Of a stretch of 64,000 bases of DNA, positions 36,713 through 49,539 are shown in pieces (the stretch's first letter is position 1; every line of letters begins with the position of its first letter). The notes below the pieces were generated by a model. That model was given only the letters and a program-made list of their open reading frames with translations. It had not been told where the DNA came from and made no database searches. Source of the stretch: Pseudomonas sp. G.S.17 (lineage in GTDB: Bacteria; Pseudomonadota; Gammaproteobacteria; Pseudomonadales; Pseudomonadaceae); NCBI RefSeq assembly GCF_038096165.1, contig NZ_CP151076.1, positions 3,965,501-4,029,500 on the forward strand. Reading direction: 5' to 3'. Both the position numbers and the translations under genes were made by a program.

Positions 36713-36970
36713 ATGCGCAAATCTTTAGCTTATGCCTTGATGCTTTCTGCCACTTTGGGCCTTGCCGCCTGTGACAAGAAGTCCGAAAACACCCAGCAAG
36801 ATGCCAACAAAGCTGCACAGGAATCCCAGGAGTCGATGGCGAAGGCTCAGGATAAAGTGAACGACGCGGCTAAAGAAAGCCAGGAAGCTGCACAGAAAAA
36901 TGCAGAAGCCGCTCAAGAGCGCGCGAAAGAGGCCAATGGTCAGGCCCCGGCGCCAACCACGACCAAGTAA
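36713..36970 (+). CDS. Small Ala/Lys/Gln-rich lipoprotein
   Basis: An 85-residue lipoprotein with signal MRKSLAYALMLSATLGLAAC (lipobox LAAC, Cys20). The mature part is a highly charged, Ala/Gln/Lys/Glu-rich repeat (QESQESMAKAQDKVNDAAKE) predicted to form one long coiled coil, ending in a Pro/Thr-rich tail. This resembles short helical envelope lipoproteins; the function is unknown. An AAGGAG site precedes the ATG and a hairpin terminator lies 20 bp past the stop. Confidence 0.85.
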   Translation: MRKSLAYALMLSATLGLAACDKKSENTQQDANKAAQESQESMAKAQDKVNDAAKESQEAAQKNAEAAQERAKEANGQAPAPTTTK

Positions 36971-36990
36971 GCTGAGAGGTTTTCAGATAA

Positions 36991-37014
36991 TAAAGCCCGC
37001 AATTGCGGGCTTTA
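36991..37014. terminator. Bidirectional hairpin terminator
   Basis: AAAGCCCGC-AATT-GCGGGCTTT with A/T flanks on both sides lies between the convergent lipoprotein gene and brnQ; it could end both transcripts. Confidence 0.8.
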
Positions 37015-37092
37015 TTAGCTTTTGGCGGATGACTTTCAAATCGCGCTCTGACTAAGCGTCAGTCACTTGCATTCCGACTTTTTGAATACCTG

Positions 37093-38406
37093 TCATGCCA
37101 GCGCTTCACTTCGTTTGCCCAGTGCCCGATCAATCACGAACGCAACGACCAACATCATCAAGGACGGCACCAACCAAGCCAGGCCTTGATCGCTTAGCGG
37201 GAGATTCGCCAGGACGTGCGGCATGCTGTCAGCAAAACCTGCGCCTTTGATCGCATCGATAACACCAAACACCGCGGCCACGAGCATGACTGGCGCGACG
37301 ATCCGGCTTTGTGATTGCCAGAAATCCTTGCAGAAGCTCAGGGCTACAAGAACGATGCAAGGCGGGTAAATGGCCGTCAGTACCGGGATCGAGAACATGA
37401 TCAGCTTGGTCAGGCCCAGATTCGATACCAGCAATGAGAACAGCGCCAGAATCAGAACCAGTGCTTTATAAGACAACGGCAGTACCTGACTGAAGTACTC
37501 GGCACAGGCGCAGGTCAGGCCCACAGCGGTCACCAGACACGCCAGGGAAATCAGTACCGCCAGGAAACCGCTGCCCAGCGAACCGAAGGTGTGTTGCACG
37601 TAAGCATGCAGGACCGCCGCGCCGTTGCTCGCCCCCGCTGCCACCGCATGACTCCCGGAACCGAGACGGAACAGGCTGATGTAGACCAGTGCAAGCCCTA
37701 CCCCGGCAATCAGCCCGGCGATGATCGCGTAACGGGTAATCAAGGCTGGCGACTCGACTCCGCGTGAGCGAATCGCGTTGACGATGACGATCCCGAACAC
37801 CAGTGCACCCAGGGTGTCCATGGTCAGGTAGCCATTGATGAAGCCCTGGGAGAACGGTGCCGCGGCATAAGCAGGCTCGGCAATCCCGACATCACCGGCA
37901 GGCAGCGCGAAGGCCGCAATACCCAGCACCGCAAGGGCGATAATCTTCAACGGCGCCAGAAAGCGGCCCACGGTATCGAGCAGACGCCCCGGATACAGCG
38001 ACACCCAGAACACCACCGCGAAATACGCCAGGCTATAGAGAAACAACGCCATGGGGCTGTCGCCTGTCAGCGGCGCGAGACCTACTTCAAACGACACCGT
38101 GGCCGTTCGCGGCGTCGCGAACAGCGGACCCACCGCCAGATAGCACACCGCTGCCAGAATCCCGCCGGCGACCTTGCCAATCGGGCTGCTCAACGCATCC
38201 ATGGCGCCACCGACCTTGGCCAGAGCGATGACCGTGATCACCGGCAAACCTACCGCAGTGACCAGAAAGCCCAGCGCCGCCATCCACACATGGGGACCGG
38301 CCTGCAAACCAACGATCGGGGGGAAGATGATATTGCCAGCCCCGACGAACAGGGCAAACGTCATAAAACCAAGTGCCAGGATATCCCGGCCTTTCAACAC
38401 TTTCAT
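37093..38406 (-). CDS. brnQ: Branched-chain amino acid transporter BrnQ (LIVCS family)
   Basis: A 437-residue protein with about twelve membrane helices. The N-terminus [20 protein letters not shown] is the hallmark of the LIVCS family, which imports Leu, Ile and Val with Na+ or H+. Start 38406 ([10 protein letters not shown]) follows family N-termini; an ATG six codons upstream is possible and neither has a strong ribosome site. It is a single gene that ends near a shared terminator. Confidence 0.95.
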   Translation of the reverse strand: MKVLKGRDILALGFMTFALFVGAGNIIFPPIVGLQAGPHVWMAALGFLVTAVGLPVITVIALAKVGGAMDALSSPIGKVAGGILAAVCYLAVGPLFATPRTATVSFEVGLAPLTGDSPMALFLYSLAYFAVVFWVSLYPGRLLDTVGRFLAPLKIIALAVLGIAAFALPAGDVGIAEPAYAAAPFSQGFINGYLTMDTLGALVFGIVIVNAIRSRGVESPALITRYAIIAGLIAGVGLALVYISLFRLGSGSHAVAAGASNGAAVLHAYVQHTFGSLGSGFLAVLISLACLVTAVGLTCACAEYFSQVLPLSYKALVLILALFSLLVSNLGLTKLIMFSIPVLTAIYPPCIVLVALSFCKDFWQSQSRIVAPVMLVAAVFGVIDAIKGAGFADSMPHVLANLPLSDQGLAWLVPSLMMLVVAFVIDRALGKRSEALA

Positions 38407-38624
38407 CAGAAGGAAACCACACATTCAAATCGGAATTTAGAGGAGATTTCCCGACGGATAAGGGAAATGCTGCCAGCCCTTTTAGGACCGACCTGACTGT
38501 GCCGTGACTCCTTGTGAGAGCCAGCCTGCACAAAATGGCCGCTAGCCTAACCAATTTGCGTGTGTTTTGCACTGATAGAGGGCGCGCTGAGCGATGAACG
38601 CACCTTTTGTGAACGCTGGAATCC

Positions 38625-38727
38625 GTTGAAGCGAGCGGGCGGCGTTTCGACTTGCCCGCGAAGCGGTTACCCTGCAAGCACTGCCGTCGGCTGAACGAAT
38701 GCCTTCGCGGGCAAGCCTCGCTCCAAC
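38625..38727. repeat. REP pair (GAAGC/GAGC ... TTGCCCGCGAAG type)
   Basis: The left arm (38625-38663, ending CTTGCCCGCGAAGC) is inverted at 38701-38727 (CTTCGCGGGCAAGCCTCGCT). The left arm carries an insertion (GGGCGGCGTTTCGA) relative to the other pairs of this class. It occupies much of the gap between brnQ and sucD. Confidence 0.8.
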
Positions 38728-38749
38728 AAATTCGGCATCCATAACGCAC

Positions 38750-38773
38750 AAAGGCCACCCGAAGGTGGCCTTT
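38750..38773 (-). terminator. Terminator after sucD
   Basis: The stem AAAGGCCACC / GGTGGCCTTT lies 30 bp past the sucD stop, at the end of the leftward TCA-cycle gene block. Confidence 0.8.
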
Positions 38774-38802
38774 GTCGATTGCTCGATCAGGTAAGCAGAA
38801 GC

Positions 38803-39684
38803 TTACTTGACAGCCCAACCAGTCAGCTCGGCCAAAGCCTTGCCGATGTCAGCCAGGGAACGCACGGTTTTCACGCCAGCGTCTTCCAGTGCTGCGAACT
38901 TCTCGTCTGCAGTACCTTTACCGCCGGAGATGATTGCGCCAGCATGGCCCATGCGCTTGCCCGCAGGGGCAGTCACACCAGCGATGTAGGAAACAACCGG
39001 CTTGGTCACGTGTGCCTTGATGTAGGCAGCCGCTTCTTCTTCAGCCGAACCGCCGATCTCACCGATCATGACGATCGCTTCGGTCTTCGGGTCTTCCTGG
39101 AACAACTTCAGGATATCGATAAAGTTGGAACCAGGAATCGGGTCACCACCGATACCAACGCAAGTCGACTGACCGAAACCGGCATCAGTAGTCTGCTTCA
39201 CAGCTTCGTAAGTCAGGGTGCCGGAACGCGACACGATGCCTACTTTGCCTGGCAAGTGAATGTGACCTGGCATGATGCCGATCTTGCATTCGCCCGGAGT
39301 GATCACGCCTGGGCAGTTAGGCCCGATCAGGATCACGCCCAGCTCGTCGCACTTGACCTTGGCATCCAGCATGTCCAGGGTAGGAATGCCTTCGGTGATG
39401 CACACGATCAGCTTGATGCCGGCGAATGCTGCTTCAAGGATGGAATCCTTGCAGAAAGGAGCAGGAACGTAGATGACGCTGGCAGTAGCGCCAGTGGTTT
39501 CTACCGCTTCTTTCACAGTGTTGAACACTGGCAGGTTCAGGTGCGTGGTGCCGCCTTTGCCTGGAGTCACGCCGCCAACCATTTTGGTGCCGTAGGCAAT
39601 GGCTTGCTCGGAGTGGAAAGTACCCTGCGAACCGGTGAAGCCCTGGCAGATTACTTTGGTGTCTTTATTGATCAGGACGCTCAT
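38803..39684 (-). CDS. sucD: Succinyl-CoA ligase (ADP-forming) alpha subunit
   Basis: A 293-residue subunit with a CoA-binding Rossmann domain ([17 protein letters not shown]), the ligase domain motif [16 protein letters not shown] and phosphorylated His247 (RMGHAGAII). With SucC it converts succinyl-CoA to succinate with ATP formation. Its ATG overlaps the sucC stop by one base (TAATG), so the subunits are coupled. It is the last gene of the leftward suc cluster. Confidence 0.98.
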   Translation of the reverse strand: MSVLINKDTKVICQGFTGSQGTFHSEQAIAYGTKMVGGVTPGKGGTTHLNLPVFNTVKEAVETTGATASVIYVPAPFCKDSILEAAFAGIKLIVCITEGIPTLDMLDAKVKCDELGVILIGPNCPGVITPGECKIGIMPGHIHLPGKVGIVSRSGTLTYEAVKQTTDAGFGQSTCVGIGGDPIPGSNFIDILKLFQEDPKTEAIVMIGEIGGSAEEEAAAYIKAHVTKPVVSYIAGVTAPAGKRMGHAGAIISGGKGTADEKFAALEDAGVKTVRSLADIGKALAELTGWAVK

Positions 39685-40850
39685 TACTTGCCCTCCGCAG
39701 CTTTGACAACTTGTTGAGCAGCGTCGGTCAGGCTGGTAGCTGCGATGATGTTCAAACCGCTTTCTGCCAGTACTTTAGCGCCCAGTTCAGCGTTGTTGCC
39801 TTCAAGGCGAACAACAACCGGGATTTTAACGCCGACTTCTTTCACTGCACCGATGATGCCTTCGGCAATCATGTCGCAACGAACGATGCCGCCGAAGATG
39901 TTGACCAATACTGCGGCGACATTGCTGTCGGACAGGATGATCTTGAACGCTTCGGTAACGCGTTCCTTGGTTGCGCCGCCACCAACGTCGAGGAAGTTGG
40001 CAGGTTTGCCGCCATGCAGATTGACGATGTCCATGGTACCCATGGCCAGGCCAGCACCGTTGACCATGCAACCGATGTTACCTTCCAGCGCCACGTAGTT
40101 CAGTTCGAACTTGGCAGCGTGGGCTTCACGTGGATCATCTTGCGATGGATCGTGGAAAGCCTTCAGCTTTGGCTGACGGTACATGGCGTTGGCGTCGATG
40201 TTGATCTTGGCGTCCAGGCAGTGCAGATCGCCGTCAGCCTTGATTACCAGCGGGTTCACTTCCAGCAGAGCCAGGTCGTGGTCCTGGAACAGCTTGGCCA
40301 GACCGGTGAAGATCTTGGCGAACTGAGTGACCTGCTTGCCTTCCAGACCCAGCTGGAAAGCCAGATCGCGACCCTGGAATGGCTGAGCGCCAACCAGTGG
40401 ATCGATAGTGGCTTTGAGAATCTTCTCAGGAGTGTCGTGAGCGATTTTCTCGATGTCCACGCCACCTTCGGTGGAAGCCATGAACACGATACGACGGCTC
40501 GAACGATCCACTACAGCGCCGAGATACAGCTCTTTAGCGATGTCGGTGCAGGACTCAACCAGGATCTTCGTCACTGGCTGACCGTTGGCGTCGGTCTGGT
40601 AAGTTACCAGACGCTTGCCCAGCCATTGCTGTGCGAAGGCTGCCGCGTCTTCTTTGCTGCGAACCAGCTTGACGCCGCCCGCTTTACCGCGACCACCGGC
40701 GTGAACCTGGGCTTTGACAACCCATTCAGTGCCGCCAATCTTGTCGCACGCTTCTGCTGCTGCTTCCGGGGTGTCTACTGCGTAGCCTTTGGATACTGGC
40801 AGGCCGTATTCAGCGAACAGCTGCTTACCCTGATACTCGTGAAGATTCAT
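39684..40850 (-). CDS. sucC: Succinyl-CoA ligase (ADP-forming) beta subunit
   Basis: A 388-residue ATP-grasp protein: N-terminus [20 protein letters not shown], nucleotide-binding region [18 protein letters not shown], Mg-binding segment LEVNPLV and C-terminal phosphohistidine-handling loop [16 protein letters not shown] 40850 fits family N-termini exactly; upstream in-frame codons are not conserved. It is separated from lpdG by about 220 bp with two small hairpins. Confidence 0.98.
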   Translation of the reverse strand: MNLHEYQGKQLFAEYGLPVSKGYAVDTPEAAAEACDKIGGTEWVVKAQVHAGGRGKAGGVKLVRSKEDAAAFAQQWLGKRLVTYQTDANGQPVTKILVESCTDIAKELYLGAVVDRSSRRIVFMASTEGGVDIEKIAHDTPEKILKATIDPLVGAQPFQGRDLAFQLGLEGKQVTQFAKIFTGLAKLFQDHDLALLEVNPLVIKADGDLHCLDAKINIDANAMYRQPKLKAFHDPSQDDPREAHAAKFELNYVALEGNIGCMVNGAGLAMGTMDIVNLHGGKPANFLDVGGGATKERVTEAFKIILSDSNVAAVLVNIFGGIVRCDMIAEGIIGAVKEVGVKIPVVVRLEGNNAELGAKVLAESGLNIIAATSLTDAAQQVVKAAEGK

Positions 40851-41014
40851 GCTTATTACCGTCTTCGTTAGGTACTGCGCATTCGGTGCTGCACGTCTGG
40901 CGTGCCGCACCACCTGTGACCGCTACTCCCGGCGGCCCCGAAACCTGTCAGACCGCGTGGGTCCGTCAGGCTTCAGAGAACACCTCAGAGGTCGAGTCCG
41001 GCGGACATTCCGCG

Positions 41015-41056
41015 GTGAGTCTTGCTCGCAAGGCTCACGACGGGCAGTCCGTCGTG
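41015..41056. other. Two adjacent hairpins between lpdG and sucC
   Basis: GTGAGTCTTG-CTCG-CAAGGCTCAC (41015-41038, one G:U-type mismatch) and CACGACGG-GCAGT-CCGTCGTG (41036-41056) overlap by three bases, so the two folds may be mutually exclusive. They lie just past the lpdG stop and before sucC on the same strand. There is no good T-run in the leftward direction, so partial termination or mRNA processing is more likely than full termination. Confidence 0.5.
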
Positions 41057-41071
41057 GTTTCTCTTATTGTC

Positions 41072-42571
<1,500 letters not shown>

Positions 42572-42681
42572 TTACAGACGAGCGTTGCAACCTGTTCATT
42601 AGATGTAATTTGCAAAACCCGAGCTGTACGCCTGGCTGCCTTTCTCTTGCAGTCAGCGGCTTGCAGTTCGGGGCTGCCTCA

Positions 42682-43914
42682 TCAAATATCCAGCAGCAGA
42701 CGAGCCGGATCTTCCAGCAGGTTCTTGATTGTCACCAGGAACGTCACGGCTTCTTTACCATCGATCAGACGGTGATCGTAGGACAGCGCCAGATACATCA
42801 TCGGACGGATAACTACCTGACCGTTGATTGCCATCGGACGTTGCAGAATGTTGTGCATGCCCAGGATAGCCGCTTGCGGCGGGTTGACGATCGGGGTCGA
42901 CATCATCGAGCCGAAAGTACCACCGTTGGTGATGGTGAAGGTACCACCGATCATCTCTTCCATGGACAGCTTGCCGTCACGGGCTTTCTTGCCGAAAGCA
43001 GCGATGCCGCCTTCGATTTCAGCCAGGCTCATGTGTTCTGCGTTACGCAGCACAGGAACCACCAGACCACGGTCGCTGGACACCGCAACACCAACGTCGG
43101 CGTAGCCGTGGTAAACGATGTCGGTGCCGTCGATCGAGGCGTTGACAGCCGGGTAGCGCTTCAGCGCTTCGGTGGCAGCCTTGACGAAGAACGACATGAA
43201 GCCCAGGCGTACGCCATTGTGGGACTTCTCGAACAGATCCTTGTATTTCGAACGCAGGGCCATGACTTCAGTCATGTCGACTTCGTTGAAAGTAGTCAGC
43301 ATCGCCATGTTGGACTGGGCTTCAACCAGACGCTTGGCCACGGTGGCACGCACGCGGGTCATCGGCACACGCTTCTCGACGCGGTCGCCGGCAGCGAACA
43401 CAGGAGCAGCAGGCGCAGCGGCAGGCTTGGCAACTGGCGCAGCAGCAGGAGCGGATTTCTTCGCTTCAACCGCGGCAACCACGTCTTCCTTGGTGATACG
43501 GCCGTCTTTACCGGTGCCCTTGACGCTGGCCAGGTTGATGGCGTTTTCTTCAGCCAGTTTGCGCGCAGCCGGTGCAGCGATGGAATCTTCGTCGCCAGCA
43601 GCAGCGGCCGGAGCCGCCGCCTGGGCTGGTGCGCCAGCAGCCGGAGCAGCGGCTGCAGGTGCTGCCGAAGCAGTACCACCCGCATCCAGCGTTGCGATCA
43701 GTTCGTTGGACAGGACAGTTTCACCCTCGCCTTTCACGATCGACGCCAGCACGCCGTCAGCTTCTGCCAACACTTCGAGCACGACTTTGTCGGTCTCGAT
43801 GTCGACCAGAAGCTCGTCACGTTTTACCGCTTCGCCCGGCTGCTTGTGCCACTTGGAAATGGTGCCATCGGCAACTGATTCCGGGAAAGAGGGGGCTTTG
43901 ATCTCGATAGCCAT
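42682..43914 (-). CDS. sucB: 2-oxoglutarate dehydrogenase E2 (dihydrolipoyl succinyltransferase)
   Basis: A 410-residue protein with a lipoyl domain (lipoylated K43 in [10 protein letters not shown]), a long Ala/Pro-rich linker ([20 protein letters not shown]), an E3-binding domain ([20 protein letters not shown]) and a catalytic acyltransferase domain ending with [14 protein letters not shown] (catalytic His and Asp). It forms the core of the complex and transfers succinyl groups to CoA. It lies 41 bp after sucA. Confidence 0.98.
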   Translation of the reverse strand: MAIEIKAPSFPESVADGTISKWHKQPGEAVKRDELLVDIETDKVVLEVLAEADGVLASIVKGEGETVLSNELIATLDAGGTASAAPAAAAPAAGAPAQAAAPAAAAGDEDSIAAPAARKLAEENAINLASVKGTGKDGRITKEDVVAAVEAKKSAPAAAPVAKPAAAPAAPVFAAGDRVEKRVPMTRVRATVAKRLVEAQSNMAMLTTFNEVDMTEVMALRSKYKDLFEKSHNGVRLGFMSFFVKAATEALKRYPAVNASIDGTDIVYHGYADVGVAVSSDRGLVVPVLRNAEHMSLAEIEGGIAAFGKKARDGKLSMEEMIGGTFTITNGGTFGSMMSTPIVNPPQAAILGMHNILQRPMAINGQVVIRPMMYLALSYDHRLIDGKEAVTFLVTIKNLLEDPARLLLDI

Positions 43915-43955
43915 TATCTGTAATTCCTTAATTCGGTTTCTAATGCGCGAAGGCG

Positions 43956-46787
43956 TTAAACAGTGAAGGCATCTTTGAGCAGTTTTTCCTGCTGCTCAGC
44001 GTGCATCGAAGCGTAGCCACAAGCCGGTGCTGCAGAGGCGTCACGACCGGCATACTCGAGCACGAGGTTGCGGTTGTGATTGCCAACGCTGCGACGCAGA
44101 TGATGCTGGCTGCTGTACCAGGCGCCCTGGTTCATCGGCTCTTCCTGACACCACACTGCATTTTGCAGATTGGTATAAGGAGCAAGCGTTTCCATCAGGT
44201 CGTCTTCAGGGAACGGATACAGCTGTTCAAGACGCACGATGATGGTGTCTTCACGGCCTTCGGCACGGCGTTTTTCAAGCAGGTCGTAGTAGACCTTGCC
44301 GCTGCACATCACCAGACGCGTAACCTTGGCGGCATCGAGGGTATCGATTTCCGGGATAACAGTCTGGAACGAGCCTTCAGCGAGATCTTCCAGGGTCGAC
44401 ACGGCCAGTTTGTGACGCAGCAACGACTTCGGAGTCAGCACGATCAACGGCTTGCGCAGCGGACGAATCACCTGACGGCGCAGCAAGTGGTAAATCTGCG
44501 CAGGGGTAGTCGGCACGCACACCTGAATGTTGTGCTCGGCACAACCCTGCAGGTAACGCTCGAGACGCGCAGAGGAGTGCTCCGGCCCCTGCCCTTCATA
44601 ACCGTGGGGCAGCAGCATGGTCAGACCGCACAGACGGCCCCACTTGTGTTCGCCACTGGTGATGAACTGGTCGATGACCACTTGCGCACCGTTGGCGAAG
44701 TCGCCGAACTGGGCTTCCCAGATAACCAGTGCTTCAGGCTGGGTCGTCGAGTAGCCGTATTCGAAGGCCAGTACGGCTTCTTCCGACAGGAAGGAGTCAT
44801 ACAGATCGAAACGTGGCTGACCGGCGTACAGATTCTGCAGCGGGATATAGGTCGTGGAGTCTTTCTGGTTGTGCAACACAGCATGACGGTGCGAGAACGT
44901 ACCGCGGCCGATATCCTGGCCGGTCATGCGGATCGGGTGACCTTCGAACGCCAGGGTCGCGTACGCCATGGTTTCAGCGTAACCCCAGTTGATCGGCAGG
45001 CCGCCGGCTTGCATCTTCTGACGGTCTTCGTAGATCTTCTGCACCTGACGCTGAACCACGAAGCCTTCCGGCAGCTCCATGAGCTTGGCGGACAGTTCCT
45101 GCAGGGTTTTCAGATCAAAGCGGGTGTCATGACGCGCAGTCCAGGCGTGGCCCAGATATGGACGCCAGTCCACGAACAACTCTTTGTTCGGCTCTTTGAC
45201 CAGGCTTTTTACAACATGCAGACCGTTGTCCAGCGCGTTGCGATAGTCATCGATTTTCGCCTGCACGCGGGCGTCATCGAGTACACCGGACTTGATCAGG
45301 CTTTCAGCGTACAACTCGCGGGTGGTGCGCTGCTTGGCGATCTGCTGGTACATCAACGGCTGGGTGCCGCTTGGTTCATCCGCTTCGTTGTGACCGCGAC
45401 GACGGTAGCAGACCAGGTCGATCACCACGTCACGCTTGAACTGCATGCGGTAATCGATAGCCAGCTGGGTCACGAACACGACGGCTTCAGGGTCATCGCC
45501 ATTTACATGGAGAATCGGCGCCTGAATCATCTTGGCAACGTCGGTCGCGTACTCGGTGGAGCGCGAGTCTTCCGGGTTGCTGATGGTGAAACCCACCTGG
45601 TTGTTGATGACGATGTGGATCGTGCCGCCCGTCTTGAAGCCGCGAGTCTGCGACATCTGGAAGGTTTCCATGACCACGCCCTGCCCTGCAAAAGCAGCAT
45701 CACCGTGGAGGGAAATTGGCAGAACCTTGTCACCGTTCGGATCGTTACGACGATCCTGACGCGCACGCACCGACCCTTCGACCACCGGAGAAACGATCTC
45801 CAGGTGAGACGGGTTGAATGCCATGGCCAGGTGAACTTCACCGCCTGCGGTCATCACGTTCGACGAGAAGCCCTGGTGATACTTGACGTCACCGGAACCC
45901 AGCTCGACTTTTTTCTTGCCTTCGAACTCGTCAAACAGGTCGCGCGGGTTCTTGCCGAAGGTATTGACCAGGACGTTCAGGCGACCACGGTGGGCCATGC
46001 CGATCACGATTTCCTTGGTGCCGTACGAACCGGAACGCTGGATCAACTCATCCAGCATCGGGATCAGGCTTTCGCCACCTTCCAGACCGAAACGCTTGGT
46101 ACCCGGATATTTGGTGCCCAGGTATTTTTCCAGACCTTCAGCCGCAGTCACGCGCTCGAGCAAGTGGCTCTTGATGTCCGCGGAAAAATCCGGACGACCA
46201 CGAACACTCTCAAGACGCTGCATGAACCAGTTGCGCTGCTCGGAATCCACGATGTGCGTAAATTCAGAGCCGATGGTGCGGCAATATGTCTGCTGCAACG
46301 CTTCGTGAATTTCGCGTAGGCTCGCTTCCTCTTTGCCGATGAACAAGTCGCCAGCACGGAAAGTGGTATCCAGATCAGCGTTGGTCAGCCCGTAGTGATT
46401 GATCGACAGATCGGCAATCACAGGACGTTGCCACAGGCCCAGCGGATCGAGCTGGGCAGCCTGATGGCCACGCATACGGTAAGCCTGGATAAGTCGCAGT
46501 ACCTCGACCTGCTTCTTCTCGTGTTCGCTGCTCACGCTTCCGGCGGACACCGGTTGGGCGCGGCGCTGGTTTTTAGCCAGCAACACGAAATGATCGCGAA
46601 TCGTAGAATGCGATACATCGGTGGCAGTGCTGCCGTCAGCGGGCAACTTCTGAAAGTAGGTGCGCCACTCTTCTGGCACAGCGTTAGGGTCGTGCAGGTA
46701 GAGCTCATAGAGCTCTTCCACATAGGCAGCGTTACCACCGGAAAGGTGGGCACTGTTCCACATGCGCTGCATCACGCTTTCTTGCAT
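43956..46787 (-). CDS. sucA: 2-oxoglutarate dehydrogenase E1 (decarboxylase)
   Basis: A 943-residue thiamine-diphosphate enzyme. The N-terminus [18 protein letters not shown] and the ThDP/Mg-binding region ([31 protein letters not shown]) are typical. It decarboxylates 2-oxoglutarate and succinylates the E2 lipoyl group, the flux-controlling step of the TCA cycle. The start follows GAGGGTGACC. It heads the sucAB-lpdG-sucCD set, about 250 bp after sdhB with hairpins and a possible own promoter in between. Confidence 0.98.
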   Translation of the reverse strand: MQESVMQRMWNSAHLSGGNAAYVEELYELYLHDPNAVPEEWRTYFQKLPADGSTATDVSHSTIRDHFVLLAKNQRRAQPVSAGSVSSEHEKKQVEVLRLIQAYRMRGHQAAQLDPLGLWQRPVIADLSINHYGLTNADLDTTFRAGDLFIGKEEASLREIHEALQQTYCRTIGSEFTHIVDSEQRNWFMQRLESVRGRPDFSADIKSHLLERVTAAEGLEKYLGTKYPGTKRFGLEGGESLIPMLDELIQRSGSYGTKEIVIGMAHRGRLNVLVNTFGKNPRDLFDEFEGKKKVELGSGDVKYHQGFSSNVMTAGGEVHLAMAFNPSHLEIVSPVVEGSVRARQDRRNDPNGDKVLPISLHGDAAFAGQGVVMETFQMSQTRGFKTGGTIHIVINNQVGFTISNPEDSRSTEYATDVAKMIQAPILHVNGDDPEAVVFVTQLAIDYRMQFKRDVVIDLVCYRRRGHNEADEPSGTQPLMYQQIAKQRTTRELYAESLIKSGVLDDARVQAKIDDYRNALDNGLHVVKSLVKEPNKELFVDWRPYLGHAWTARHDTRFDLKTLQELSAKLMELPEGFVVQRQVQKIYEDRQKMQAGGLPINWGYAETMAYATLAFEGHPIRMTGQDIGRGTFSHRHAVLHNQKDSTTYIPLQNLYAGQPRFDLYDSFLSEEAVLAFEYGYSTTQPEALVIWEAQFGDFANGAQVVIDQFITSGEHKWGRLCGLTMLLPHGYEGQGPEHSSARLERYLQGCAEHNIQVCVPTTPAQIYHLLRRQVIRPLRKPLIVLTPKSLLRHKLAVSTLEDLAEGSFQTVIPEIDTLDAAKVTRLVMCSGKVYYDLLEKRRAEGREDTIIVRLEQLYPFPEDDLMETLAPYTNLQNAVWCQEEPMNQGAWYSSQHHLRRSVGNHNRNLVLEYAGRDASAAPACGYASMHAEQQEKLLKDAFTV

Positions 46788-46841
46788 GCTTGGTCACCCT
46801 CGGTAAGGGGACACCACCGGCGAAGACACCACAGCAAACCT

Positions 46842-46870
46842 GAGATAGTCATGTGCAGCGACTGTATCAA
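46842..46870 (-). promoter_or_regulatory. Candidate sigma-70 promoter of sucA
   Basis: On the minus strand TTGATA (46870-46865) and TATCTC (46847-46842) are separated by 17 bp, 55 bp before the sucA start. The -10 is weak in its last bases; the placement after two hairpins supports it. Confidence 0.45.
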
Positions 46871-46942
46871 GCCACTAAGGATCACGCAGATAGTCCGGGT
46901 ACCAGCCCGGATGCCCCTGCTGGTCTCATTTCTTCAAAATAA

Positions 46943-47008
46943 GAGCCGCAGCATTACAAGCTGCTGCTCAGGTTAAAACTACGGCGCCGGTTGAAGCCTG
47001 CGCCGCAG
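46943..47008 (-). terminator. Two hairpins after sdhB
   Basis: On the minus strand a stem CTGCGGCGC / GCGCCGTAG (47008-46979) is followed by TTTTAA, and a second stem GAGCAGCAGC / GCTGCGGCTC (46969-46943) is followed by TTATTTT. Each has one mismatch. They look like tandem terminators or attenuators of the sdh operon. Confidence 0.7.
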
Positions 47009-47047
47009 CGATTTCGGTGAAGCAGTGTAACGGGTACAGCAGTCGAA

Positions 47048-47752
47048 TCAGACGCCGTTTTGCAGAAGCATGTTGCGAACGTGACCGATAGCCTTGGTTG
47101 GGTTAAGGCCTTTCGGACAGACGTTGACGCAGTTCATGATCCCGCGGCAGCGGAATACGCTGAACGGATCGTCCAGTGCCGCCAGACGCTCGGCGGTCTG
47201 GTTGTCACGGCTGTCAGCCAGGAAGCGATAGGCTTGCAGCAATGCAGCCGGACCGAGGAACTTGTCCGGGTTCCACCAGAAGGATGGGCAGGAAGTCGAG
47301 CAGCAGGCGCACAGGATGCACTCGTACAAGCCGTCGAGCTTCTCACGTTCTTCCGGAGTCTGCAGACGCTCGATGGCCGGAGCCGGAGTGTCGTTGAGCA
47401 GATATGGCTTAACCTTCTCGTACTGCTTATAGAAGATGCTCATATCGACGACCAGGTCACGGATCACCGGCAAACCAGGCAGCGGACGAACCACCAGCTT
47501 GTTCTTCTTGACCACGGCAGACAGCGGCGTGATGCACGCCAGGCCGTTCTTGCCGTTGATGTTCATGCCATCAGAACCGCAAACGCCTTCACGGCAAGAG
47601 CGACGATAGGAAAAGCCTTCGTCCTGCTCTTTGATCAGGGCCAGCACGTCCAGGACCATGATGTCCTTACCGCCGGTATCGATCTGGAATTCCTGCATGA
47701 ACGGCGCAGCGTCCCGATCCGGGTTGTAGCGATAAACACTGACTTGCAACAT
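47048..47752 (-). CDS. sdhB: Succinate dehydrogenase iron-sulfur subunit
   Basis: A 234-residue subunit with the [2Fe-2S] cluster motif SCREGVCGSDGMNINGKNGL and Cys motifs for the [4Fe-4S] and [3Fe-4S] clusters (CILCACCSTSCPSFWW, CRGIMNCVNVCPKGLNP). It passes electrons from SdhA to the membrane quinone site. ATG 47752 fits family N-termini (MLQVSVYRYNPD); a GTG three codons upstream is the alternative. It is the last gene of sdhCDAB. Confidence 0.98.
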   Translation of the reverse strand: MLQVSVYRYNPDRDAAPFMQEFQIDTGGKDIMVLDVLALIKEQDEGFSYRRSCREGVCGSDGMNINGKNGLACITPLSAVVKKNKLVVRPLPGLPVIRDLVVDMSIFYKQYEKVKPYLLNDTPAPAIERLQTPEEREKLDGLYECILCACCSTSCPSFWWNPDKFLGPAALLQAYRFLADSRDNQTAERLAALDDPFSVFRCRGIMNCVNVCPKGLNPTKAIGHVRNMLLQNGV

Positions 47753-47763
47753 ATCGGCCACCC

Positions 47764-49536
47764 TTAGTAAGTCCGAATCATGGGTTCGAAAGTCGGAACA
47801 GTCTTCGGCGAGAAGTTCACGGCACGCTTGGCTACACGTTTTTCACCCGGGAAATACAGGGTGTGGCACAGCCAGTTCTGGTCGTCGCGATCTTCGTAGT
47901 CTTCACGGGCGTGAGCACCGCGGGACTCTTTGCGAACTTCGGCGGCAATCGCCGTTGCTTCGGCCACTTCAAGCAGGTTTTGCAGCTCAAGCGCTTCGAT
48001 TCGAGCGGTGTTGAACGCCTGGCTCTTGTCGTTGATCTTGACGTTGGAAATACGCTCGCGCAGGCCGGCCAGTTGAGCGATACCTTTCTGCATGTATTCG
48101 CCAGTGCGGAATACGCCGAAGTAGTTCTGCATGCAGCTTTGCAGTTCTTTACGCAAGGTAGCCACGTCTTCGCCGGTTTCACGAGCGTTGAGACCCGCCA
48201 GACGCTCAAGGGCGAAATCAACGTCGGTTTCGGTGGCGCGACGGTAGTCGACACCTTCACGCAGGCTTTGTTCCAGATGGATACCCGCAGCACGACCGAA
48301 CACCACCAGGTCGAGGAGCGAGTTGCCGCCCAGACGGTTGGCGCCGTGAACCGATACGCAAGCCACTTCGCCTACAGCGAACAGACCCGGAATGATCTGG
48401 TCGACGCCAGCGGCGTCCTGGGTGATTGCCTGACCATGGATGTTGGTGGCAACGCCGCCCATCATGTAGTGGCAGGTGGGTACGACCGGGATCGGCGCAA
48501 CGGCCGGATCGACGTGTGCGAAGGTCTTGGACAATTCCATGATGCCTGGCAGACGGCTGTGCAGTACTTCTTCGCCCAGGTGATCGAGCTTGAGCATCAC
48601 GTGATCGCCATCAGGACCACAGCCGTTACCGGCAATGATTTCCTTGACCATCGAACGCGCTACAACGTCACGACCGGCAAGGTCCTTGGCGTTCGGAGCA
48701 TAACGCTCCATGAAACGCTCGCCGTGCTTGTTGATCAGGTATCCACCTTCACCACGGCAACCTTCCGTGACCAGTACACCTGCGCCGGCGATGCCGGTTG
48801 GGTGGAACTGCCACATTTCGATGTCCTGAACCGGAACACCTGCACGCAATGCCATGCCGACGCCGTCGCCGGTGTTGATCAGGGCGTTGGTGGTGGAGGA
48901 ATAGATACGGCCAGCGCCGCCGGTAGCCAGTACAGTCGCATTGGCGCGAATGTAGGAGGTTTCACCGGTTTCGATGCAGATAGCGATGATGCCGACAAAC
49001 ACGCCGTCCTGGTTCTTCACCAGATCCACTGCGTAGTATTCGTTGAGGAATACGGTGCCGGCTTTCAGATTGGCCTGGTACAGGGTGTGCAACAAGGCGT
49101 GACCGGTACGGTCGGCCGCAGCGCATGTACGTGCTGCCTGACCGCCCTTGCCGAAATCCTTGGACTGACCGCCGAAAGGACGCTGATAGATGCGGCCTTG
49201 TTCGGTGCGCGAGAACGGCAGGCCCATGTGTTCGAGTTCGAACACGGCTTCCGGACCTACGGAACACATGTACTCGATAGCGTCCTGGTCACCGATATAG
49301 TCGGAACCCTTGACGGTATCGTACATGTGCCAGCGCCAGTCATCGTTCGGATCTGCCGAAGCGATGGCGCAGGTGATGCCGCCCTGAGCGGAAACGGTGT
49401 GGGAGCGAGTCGGGAACACCTTGGTGACCACGGCGGTCTTGTGACCACCTTGTGCCAGCTGCAATGCCGCGCGCATGCCAGCACCGCCGCCACCGATGAT
49501 GATGGCGTCAAAAGAAAGCGTATTAATGTTAGCCAT
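47764..49536 (-). CDS. sdhA: Succinate dehydrogenase flavoprotein subunit
   Basis: A 590-residue flavoprotein with FAD-binding [19 protein letters not shown], the covalent-FAD histidine H46 in [10 protein letters not shown], the substrate-site segment [20 protein letters not shown] and [20 protein letters not shown]. It oxidises succinate to fumarate on the cytoplasmic face of the membrane. It is 11 bp upstream of sdhB and 3 bp after sdhD. Confidence 0.98.
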   Translation of the reverse strand: MANINTLSFDAIIIGGGGAGMRAALQLAQGGHKTAVVTKVFPTRSHTVSAQGGITCAIASADPNDDWRWHMYDTVKGSDYIGDQDAIEYMCSVGPEAVFELEHMGLPFSRTEQGRIYQRPFGGQSKDFGKGGQAARTCAAADRTGHALLHTLYQANLKAGTVFLNEYYAVDLVKNQDGVFVGIIAICIETGETSYIRANATVLATGGAGRIYSSTTNALINTGDGVGMALRAGVPVQDIEMWQFHPTGIAGAGVLVTEGCRGEGGYLINKHGERFMERYAPNAKDLAGRDVVARSMVKEIIAGNGCGPDGDHVMLKLDHLGEEVLHSRLPGIMELSKTFAHVDPAVAPIPVVPTCHYMMGGVATNIHGQAITQDAAGVDQIIPGLFAVGEVACVSVHGANRLGGNSLLDLVVFGRAAGIHLEQSLREGVDYRRATETDVDFALERLAGLNARETGEDVATLRKELQSCMQNYFGVFRTGEYMQKGIAQLAGLRERISNVKINDKSQAFNTARIEALELQNLLEVAEATAIAAEVRKESRGAHAREDYEDRDDQNWLCHTLYFPGEKRVAKRAVNFSPKTVPTFEPMIRTY

Positions 49537-49539
49537 GAA

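Noticed and set aside
44001..46319. 772-codon open frame antisense to sucA
   Set aside because: Shadow of the sucA coding sequence; composition and lack of motifs argue against a gene.
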